NCBI RefSeq assembly: GCF_017876575.1
Contig: NZ_JAGIOE010000001.1
Coordinates: forward strand, 4,134,443-4,198,442
Length of the DNA stretch: 64,000 nucleotides
Source: Paeniglutamicibacter psychrophenolicus
GTDB lineage: Bacteria > Actinomycetota > Actinomycetes > Actinomycetales > Micrococcaceae
Direction: 5' to 3'
A program made the position numbers and the translations under genes. Of the stretch, positions 58,540-64,000 are shown one piece after another. The first letter of the stretch is position 1. The number at the start of each line of letters is the position of its first letter. The notes beneath the pieces were generated by a model, which was not told the origin of the DNA, searched no databases, and saw only the letters and a program-made list of their open reading frames with translations.

Positions 58540-60548
58540 GGCAGCTCCTCGAAGCGCAGGCTGACCCCGTCGCCCAGGTCCGCGACATCGCCGTCGAGCA
58601 GCATCACCGCCTCGTTCCTGGCCAGCCGGCGCGGGGAATTGCCCGCGCGCAGCAGGACGGAACCGTTGGTGGCACCCATGTCGACGAGTTCGACGTGCCA
58701 ACCCTCGAGGCGCACCTGCAGGTGGTTGCGCGAGATGTCGCCGCTGGGGCTTTGCACCTGCACCAGCTGCGGGTTCAGGTCCCGGGGCAGGCCTTGGGCC
58801 GAGGGCTGGCGGCCCAGCAGCACCGAGCGGGTCAGCTCATGCACTGTTTCCCGTCCGTCGGGCCCGTCGGCGATGACCATCTTCCCGAGCGGCGGGCGCG
58901 GCTCCTGGTGCGCCTCGCCGCTCAGCACGGCTCCGCACTTCTTGCAGCTCGCTGCCGTCGGCGGGTTGGGGTGCCCGTTGCGGCAGCTGCGGGCCAGGAC
59001 GAATTCCCGCGGGGCCGAGGTGGTGTGGTGGCCGGTCAGGGTCAGCCCCTCGTCGGATCCCCCGGAGGGCCCCTCGGCGGAGCTTGTGGTGGATCCCTCG
59101 GCGGGCCCGTTGGCAGGTCCGTTGGCGGGCCGGGCGTCGGGATCTTCGGCAGCGGCCGCGACTGGGTTGGCCGTGGGCAGGTCGCTGCGCAGGATGGTGT
59201 TTCCGTCGTCGTCGCCGTCGAGGTCTTCGGCCTGCGGCACCCCGGTGACCGACGGCTTCGGCGGGGCGGGCGGCGGTTCGGTTGCGGCCTTGCGCATCCA
59301 CGGCATCGACCCGATCAGGCCGGGTCCCGGGGCGGGGGCGGCAGCCTGGGCCGGCGCGGCGGTTGGGGCCGGCGTAGCGGTTGGGGCGGGCGCGGCGGAA
59401 GCTTCGGTCCCTGCCGCCCGAGTGGCCGGCTTCGGCGCCCGGGGAGTCAGGATGGTGTCCAAGTTGTCGACGTCATCCTCGAGGGGTTCGGCGGATCCGG
59501 TCGAGGCACCGGGCAGCACCTGGCCGTCGGCGGTGTCCTCGCGGCGGCCCAGCAGCTCACTGGCCAGCGAGACCTGTGCCAGGTCCACCGATTCGCCGGA
59601 GCGATCAGTCTCTTCGTTCGTGGTGCCTGCCGGCAGCTGGCCAGAGGTGTCCTCCGTGTCGGCTTCTGCGGCGTCGTGCCTTTCCGTGGCCGGTTCGGCG
59701 TTCTGCCGAGTCGGGGTCGCATCGTCGGCGGGCTCGGCGGGCTCGGCGGGCTCGGTCTTCAGGTCGGGCGCGGCTTCCTCCGTGTCGGCCTCGGAGGCGT
59801 CGAGCCCGTCAGTTGCCGGTTCGGCGTTTTGTTCCGTCGCGGTTGCTTCGTCGGCGGCATCGGCGGGCGCGGACCTTGGTTCCGTCGCGGCCTCCTCGGC
59901 ATCGGCATCGGCATCGGACGAGTCTTCGCCCTTCGTGGCCGCCGCTGCCTGGATCACCCCGGGTTTCGCGCCGGTGACTGGAGATACCAGTGCCACCCGT
60001 GCCGCAGTGGCAGTGCCGGCATCGGCATCGGACTCGGCGTCGGAGGCGATTGCGTCTTGGGGCGGGGTTGGGTGCACGGCCGTGGTTGCGTCCTGCGCCG
60101 GGAATTCCGCCCCATCGGGGTTCGCTCCGTGGCGCAGCCCGGACACGCGGACGATGCCCTCGGCGATGGGCAGCCAGTGGCCGTCGTCGCCCGCCCCGAC
60201 GCCCACGTCCCACCCGTCGGCGGCACCGAAGCGGCGCTCCAGCCAGGTGGCCACGTCGCGGCCGCGGGCCTGCTCGGACCCGTTGGCCGTTGCGAAGGAG
60301 ACCTGCCCGCGCACCACCACGTGCGGCGCGTCCTCGCGCGAGACGATCGCGAAGGGCGGCATCGAGCTGATCTTCATCTGTGCCGCGGACAGGATGCCGG
60401 TCAGCAACGACTCCACGGTGGCCGCGTCGTCCATCTGCTCCCAGAGCGAGGACACATCCGTTGCAGCGGTGTCGCCGGGCAACAGGACGACGTGGGCGGG
60501 GCGGATGAGGGCGAACCAGTCACCGGGAAGGTAGCGCAGGGCGTTCAT
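58536..60548 (-). CDS. FHA-domain protein with zinc ribbon and long acidic linker
   Basis: A 670-residue protein in three parts. Residues 1-135 form a folded domain of unknown type (NALRYLPGDWFALIRPAHVV). About 140-515 is an Ala/Glu/Asp/Thr-rich, probably disordered linker with repeated AEPAT-like units. Then a zinc ribbon (Cys522, His526, Cys535, Cys538) and an FHA domain: LGRQ at 578-581, DISRNH at 604-609 and ATNG at 626-629, the phospho-Thr-binding residues. It overlaps the PP2C and kinase genes at ATGA/GTGA junctions and is a likely substrate and reader of the kinase. Confidence 0.85.
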   Translation of the reverse strand: MNALRYLPGDWFALIRPAHVVLLPGDTAATDVSSLWEQMDDAATVESLLTGILSAAQMKISSMPPFAIVSREDAPHVVVRGQVSFATANGSEQARGRDVATWLERRFGAADGWDVGVGAGDDGHWLPIAEGIVRVSGLRHGANPDGAEFPAQDATTAVHPTPPQDAIASDAESDADAGTATAARVALVSPVTGAKPGVIQAAAATKGEDSSDADADAEEAATEPRSAPADAADEATATEQNAEPATDGLDASEADTEEAAPDLKTEPAEPAEPADDATPTRQNAEPATERHDAAEADTEDTSGQLPAGTTNEETDRSGESVDLAQVSLASELLGRREDTADGQVLPGASTGSAEPLEDDVDNLDTILTPRAPKPATRAAGTEASAAPAPTATPAPTAAPAQAAAPAPGPGLIGSMPWMRKAATEPPPAPPKPSVTGVPQAEDLDGDDDGNTILRSDLPTANPVAAAAEDPDARPANGPANGPAEGSTTSSAEGPSGGSDEGLTLTGHHTTSAPREFVLARSCRNGHPNPPTAASCKKCGAVLSGEAHQEPRPPLGKMVIADGPDGRETVHELTRSVLLGRQPSAQGLPRDLNPQLVQVQSPSGDISRNHLQVRLEGWHVELVDMGATNGSVLLRAGNSPRRLARNEAVMLLDGDVADLGDGVSLRFEELP

Positions 60549-61399
60549 GATTTATCCTCCATGGGTGCCGTTTCGCCGCCGGGAACGGCGATCGGCCGGG
60601 TTTTGGTCTGGTGTTCCGGATTGATCGGGCGCGGCACGGTGTCGAACGTTTCGTCGGCCGTCGGGCCCACCGCATCGGCGATGATCACCGAGATGTTGTC
60701 GCGGCCGCCGCGGCCCAGGGCTGCGGCGATGAGCTCGTCGGCGGCCTGCTGCGGATCGGGGAACCGCGTGATGGTGTCGCGCAGCAATGCGTCGGACAGC
60801 TCGGTGCTCAACCCGTCCGAGCAGATCAGCAGGCGGTCCCCGGGCAGGAGGGGCAGCAGCCAGAAATCCGCGCGGCCGTCGCCGCCGGCACCCAGGGCCC
60901 GGGTGATGACGTGGCGGCGCGGATGGGCAGCCATCTGCCCGGCGTCGATGACGCCGCGTTCGACCAATTGCTGCACCTCGGAATGGTCGACGGTGACCTG
61001 TTCCAGCAGCCCGCCGGAGAGCCGGTAGGTGCGCGAGTCGCCGACGTTGAACACCAGCCAGTGCAGGCCCGAGTCCCGCTCGATCACTGCGGCGCCGCTG
61101 ACGGTGGTGCCGGCCCCGCGCGGAGCGCCGGCGGCAATGGCATCGCCGGCTTGGCGCAGCAGCACGTGGATCGCCTCGGCGTCCAGCCGGCCGGAGGCCT
61201 TGCGGTAGCCGGCGGCCAGCGTCTCGACGCAGAGGCGGCTGGCCACCTCGCCGGCCGCGTGGCCTCCCATGCCGTCGGCGACGGCGAAGAGCGCATCGGC
61301 GACGAACAGCGAGTCCTCGTTCAGCCGGCGCTTGAGCCCGCGGTCGGTGCCCTGGCCGTGTCGGATGACCACGCCGCCCTCCGGTCCGTCCCGGTTCAC
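60545..61399 (-). CDS. PP2C-family Ser/Thr protein phosphatase
   Basis: A 284-residue phosphatase with no insert, unlike the paralogue at 48931. Motifs RRLNEDSLFV, AVADGMGGHAAG, FNVGDSRTYRL, LLICSDGLSTEL and [10 protein letters not shown] are complete. GTG start, GTGA overlap with the RDD-FHA gene. It should reverse phosphorylation by the kinase in the same operon. Confidence 0.92.
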   Translation of the reverse strand: MNRDGPEGGVVIRHGQGTDRGLKRRLNEDSLFVADALFAVADGMGGHAAGEVASRLCVETLAAGYRKASGRLDAEAIHVLLRQAGDAIAAGAPRGAGTTVSGAAVIERDSGLHWLVFNVGDSRTYRLSGGLLEQVTVDHSEVQQLVERGVIDAGQMAAHPRRHVITRALGAGGDGRADFWLLPLLPGDRLLICSDGLSTELSDALLRDTITRFPDPQQAADELIAAALGRGGRDNISVIIADAVGPTADETFDTVPRPINPEHQTKTRPIAVPGGETAPMEDKS

Positions 61400-62517
61400 G
61401 CGAGCTCCACCGTGAAATGGCGTTCGCCCAAGTACACGGTGTCCCCCGCACCGGCGGGGCTTCGCTGGCCGGGGAGCAGGTCCCGCTCGCTGCCTGCGGC
61501 GTCGATAACCCGCGAGCCGTTGGTGGAGTTTCGGTCGGTGACCCAGATGCCCGAGCTGCCGGGTTGGACCAGCAGGTGGGTCTTGGACACCGAACGGCCG
61601 CTGTCGCCGAGTCTCAGCAGTTCCGCGTCGTCCTCGTCGGCCGCGGCGGACGGGTTCCGACCGATCAGCAGGCCGTGCTCCAGCTCGTGGACCTTCCCGT
61701 CGTCGAAGACCAGGCGGGTGACGGTGTGCTGTTCCACGCGCAGGCGGGTGTGGGTGAAGGCATCGTCCGGGTGGGCCTCGGGCACGGGGGCGGGAGCGGC
61801 CTCGGGAGCTGGTTCCGGCGAGGCTTCCGGTTCTTGCGCGGGGTCGGGTTGCGGCGCGCGCGACGCGCCGGGCACCGAGGTGATGACCCCGTCGCCGCGC
61901 GGGGAATCGTGGGCGGGAGCGGCGTGGTCCGGCGCACCGTGGACCGGCGCACCCTGGGCAGTCATGCCTTGGGCGGAAGCGGCGGCCGGGGCCCCGGCGG
62001 GGGCGAAGGATTCCGCGCCGGCCAACCCTCCGGCGGCCAGCGGGTCGCGCCCGGCGTTGATGTCCAGCACCAGTGTGCCGGCGACCCTGTCATGCCACCC
62101 CTTGCGCTTGCCGTGGGTGTCGAACAGGTTGGAGATGACCACCAGCACCGGCCCGGCGACGGGCACGACGCCCGCCAGGATGATGAGCAGCCGGCGTTGG
62201 ACCACCGCGGCCCATCCGGGCACCGACCCGTCGTCGGTGGTGGTGCGCAGCTTCAACAACAGGTTCCCGACGGTCTTTCCCGTTTTCGCCTCCCACCACC
62301 AGAGGAACCCCGTGTACCCGAGGGCCAGCAGCGCGAAGAACGCGCCGGCCAGCGCGGCCTGCACCAGGTTCCCCGGCCCGGTCGGCTTCTGGAGCAGCAG
62401 CGGTCCGGGCGCCAAGAGGAAGATGCCGGACAGGACCACGAGCGGGGCGGTATCCAGCAGCCACGCGCCCAGTCGTTTTCCCGCCGAGGCATCGACCGTG
62501 TTCATCGTTCCGGCCAC
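61396..62517 (-). CDS. RDD-family membrane protein with C-terminal FHA domain
   Basis: A 373-residue protein. The N-terminal RDD-like part (about 10-150) has four or so membrane segments with KRLGAWLLDTAPLVVLSG and NLLLKLRTTTDDGSVP. A Pro/Ala/Glu-rich linker (about 165-250) leads to a FHA domain: LIGRNPS, SGRSVSKTHLL and STNGSRVI. The GTG at 62517 has AAGGAG; ATG at 62505 is an alternative. It would bring phospho-Thr recognition to the membrane. Confidence 0.87.
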   Translation of the reverse strand: MAGTMNTVDASAGKRLGAWLLDTAPLVVLSGIFLLAPGPLLLQKPTGPGNLVQAALAGAFFALLALGYTGFLWWWEAKTGKTVGNLLLKLRTTTDDGSVPGWAAVVQRRLLIILAGVVPVAGPVLVVISNLFDTHGKRKGWHDRVAGTLVLDINAGRDPLAAGGLAGAESFAPAGAPAAASAQGMTAQGAPVHGAPDHAAPAHDSPRGDGVITSVPGASRAPQPDPAQEPEASPEPAPEAAPAPVPEAHPDDAFTHTRLRVEQHTVTRLVFDDGKVHELEHGLLIGRNPSAAADEDDAELLRLGDSGRSVSKTHLLVQPGSSGIWVTDRNSTNGSRVIDAAGSERDLLPGQRSPAGAGDTVYLGERHFTVELA

Positions 62518-62520
62518 CGG

Positions 62521-64000
62521 TTACTCCTTCGTTTCCATTGCGTGTACCTTACCGAGTGTGCGGGCGCGTGCACCAGGACGGCGCCACGCCGGCTTGCCGC
62601 CCAGCGGCCCGGGTGCGGCCCGCGCCCCGCGCGCCGACAGTGCGGCCAGCCACTCGTGCAGCAGCGAGCGGGCGGAGAACCTGGCCCGCTGGCGGCGCCA
62701 GAAGCTCGTCGCCGCGCCCATCTTCGCCGCCTGATCGTCAACGTCGCGCCAGTAGTTCGCGGCTTCGTCCTCCCCGGGAACGCCGGTGGAGAACGTGGCC
62801 CTGTCGGCCCGCGCGGCCAGTTCCAGCGGGAGCGTGCCCAGCACCGGGAAGCCCGCGGCCAGGGCGCCGGCGTTCTCCCGGCGGGTGGCCCCGCCGCGGG
62901 CGATGATCCCGTAGTCGGTGCCCTGGCTGAGCACCTCCTGCCAGCCGCCGGCGATGCGCGCACCGATGCTGCCGGCTTGGGCACGGCGCCGGCGGCGGCG
63001 CAGTTTCAGTCCCAGGATCAGCAGGAACGGGGAGGCGAGCAGCAAAAGCGAACCGAGGCCGATGGCCGTGCCGATGACCAGCGCGCCCCAGGTTTCCCAG
63101 AAGGAAGGTTCCTCCTCCTGGACCTCCTGCGGTTCCGGTGCGGTCTCCGGCGGCAGCTCGGCGTCCTGCTGTTCGGGCGGGGGCGGCTGGAGCACCTGCG
63201 GCTGCGGCACCGCCCGCGGTTCCTGCTCCGGCGGGGTGGGCTGCTCGTCGTCGTCCGGGGTCGGGTCGAAGGTGACCCAGCCGATCGACTCGAAGGCGAT
63301 CTCGACCCAGGCGTGCGCGTCGGAGCCCTTCAGCTCCACCGCCGCGGCCGGGTCGTATTTTTCCGGGTAGAAGCCCATCACGACGCGGGCGGGCATGCCC
63401 TGTTCGCGGGCCATCAGCGCCATCGCGACCGCGTACTGCTCGTCGTCGCCGATCGGGTCCTCGGCGTCCAGCAGGCTGGTGATGCGCCCGGCCCCGTGCC
63501 CGGAGAGCGAGGGCACCTGCCCCTCGGCGCCGCTGGAGAGGAAACCGCCGGTCTTCAGCGCGGTTTCCAGGGCCCGCGCCCGCTGCAGCGCGGTGCGCGC
63601 GGAGCCGACGTATTGAACGGACTTGGCCGCGGCCAGCGGCGGCACGTTGGCCAGTTCCGGCATGCGCAGCTGCGCGAAGTCGGCGTTTTCCAGTTCCGCG
63701 TCGGTGGCCCGCACCGGGAATTGCACCTGCGCGGTGTAGCTGTCCCCCTTCTGCAGCCCGATGGAGCTCAGCGCGGTCTCCGCCTCGTCGGAATAGAACA
63801 GCGAGCGGGCCAGCTGCTCGCGGCCCTCATCGGCGACGTGCACCCCGGCGAGCCGGCCGCCGCCGGGCAGCCACACCCCGGCGTAGTCGCCGATGCCGAT
63901 CTCCAGTTCCCCGGCGGCGCGCTGCGCCGCGGAGCCGGAGCCGCGGATGTCCGCGGAGTCGCCCACCGGGGCGAAGTTGCCCCCGGATTTCGGGTCGAGG
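62521..64000 (-). CDS. Transglutaminase-like membrane protein, 5' end beyond the window
   Basis: The C-terminal 492 residues of a TgpA-like protein; the frame runs open through the window edge, so the N-terminal membrane bundle is missing here. The transglutaminase core shows GDDEQYAVAMALMAREQG, where family members usually have Cys at the second Asp (codon 63442-63444), then PARVVMGFYP, DAHAWVE (His kept) and VTFDPTP (Asp kept). Thus the nucleophile is lost. A Pro/Glu-rich linker, one membrane segment (LVIGTAIGLGSLLLLASPF) and a basic cytoplasmic tail of about 150 residues follow. Upstream genes are not visible, though MoxR and DUF58 partners are usual. Confidence 0.82.
   Translation of the reverse strand, partial: LDPKSGGNFAPVGDSADIRGSGSAAQRAAGELEIGIGDYAGVWLPGGGRLAGVHVADEGREQLARSLFYSDEAETALSSIGLQKGDSYTAQVQFPVRATDAELENADFAQLRMPELANVPPLAAAKSVQYVGSARTALQRARALETALKTGGFLSSGAEGQVPSLSGHGAGRITSLLDAEDPIGDDEQYAVAMALMAREQGMPARVVMGFYPEKYDPAAAVELKGSDAHAWVEIAFESIGWVTFDPTPDDDEQPTPPEQEPRAVPQPQVLQPPPPEQQDAELPPETAPEPQEVQEEEPSFWETWGALVIGTAIGLGSLLLLASPFLLILGLKLRRRRRRAQAGSIGARIAGGWQEVLSQGTDYGIIARGGATRRENAGALAAGFPVLGTLPLELAARADRATFSTGVPGEDEAANYWRDVDDQAAKMGAATSFWRRQRARFSARSLLHEWLAALSARGARAAPGPLGGKPAWRRPGARARTLGKVHAMETKE

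Noticed and set aside
56833-60534. Over 1200-codon open frame on the + strand
   Set aside because: It is antisense to the kinase and FHA genes and low in complexity; no ribosome site or domain.

Overview
The window looks like a chromosomal piece of a high-GC Gram-positive actinobacterium of the Micrococcaceae (Arthrobacter, Paeniglutamicibacter or Glutamicibacter type). The grounds are the G+C-rich third codon positions, the split acyl-CoA carboxylase with a short epsilon subunit, a DUF222/HNH protein, PucR- and FCD-GntR-type regulators, an Rv1264-like adenylate cyclase, a long actinobacterial LigA and a stand-alone maltokinase-cap protein. This placement is inference; no rRNA or other marker is present. 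I saw no tRNA, rRNA, CRISPR array, prophage or insertion sequence.

Left part (1-24 kb), a series of catabolic islands. 206-5330: beta-aspartyl peptidase/asparaginase, RpiR regulator and a complete polar amino-acid ABC importer, one + strand operon. 5359-6196: a repeated palindromic terminator followed by remnants of a universal stress protein gene and a terC gene. 6197-12499 (- strand): seven genes for a Rieske oxygenase, a cupin-like protein, an AstE/AspA-type deacylase, a second amino-acid ABC importer and the oxygenase reductase. A divergent GntR gene and a 26-bp near-palindrome sit at the head of this operon. 13349-20847: PucR regulator divergent from hyuA-hyuB and an NCS1 permease, with a structured leader before the permease. 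20973-24307: kbl-tdh threonine degradation with a divergent LysR gene.

Middle (24-46 kb). 24438-32936 (- strand): a ROK regulator, an oligopeptide-type ABC importer with all five parts, and a Gfo/Idh/MocA dehydrogenase, probably uptake and oxidation of a sugar-like compound. 33172-35566: a small membrane protein, then a tightly overlapping ArsR-VOC-aminoglycoside-phosphotransferase-like cassette. 35655-37427: DUF222/HNH. 37551-40914: gatCAB for Asn/Gln-tRNA amidation. 41046-45181: maltokinase-cap protein, GNAT acetyltransferase, then nagZ and nagB for amino-sugar recycling.

Right part (45-64 kb), housekeeping and signalling. It holds an inositol-monophosphatase-family protein, ligA, a PH-domain/adenylate-cyclase/PP2C operon, birA, an SDR gene, and the acyl-CoA carboxylase beta and epsilon genes. 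The window ends in a tightly overlapping - strand operon: transglutaminase-fold membrane protein (cut by the window edge), RDD-FHA, PP2C, zinc-ribbon FHA, Ser/Thr kinase, and FHA with a possible DNA-binding region. This is a complete phospho-Thr write/read/erase set.

The most unusual points are the Rieske/deacylase/importer cluster with no obvious known substrate, the structured leader before the NCS1 permease, the Cys-to-Asp change in the transglutaminase-fold protein, and two separate PP2C signalling operons within 15 kb.
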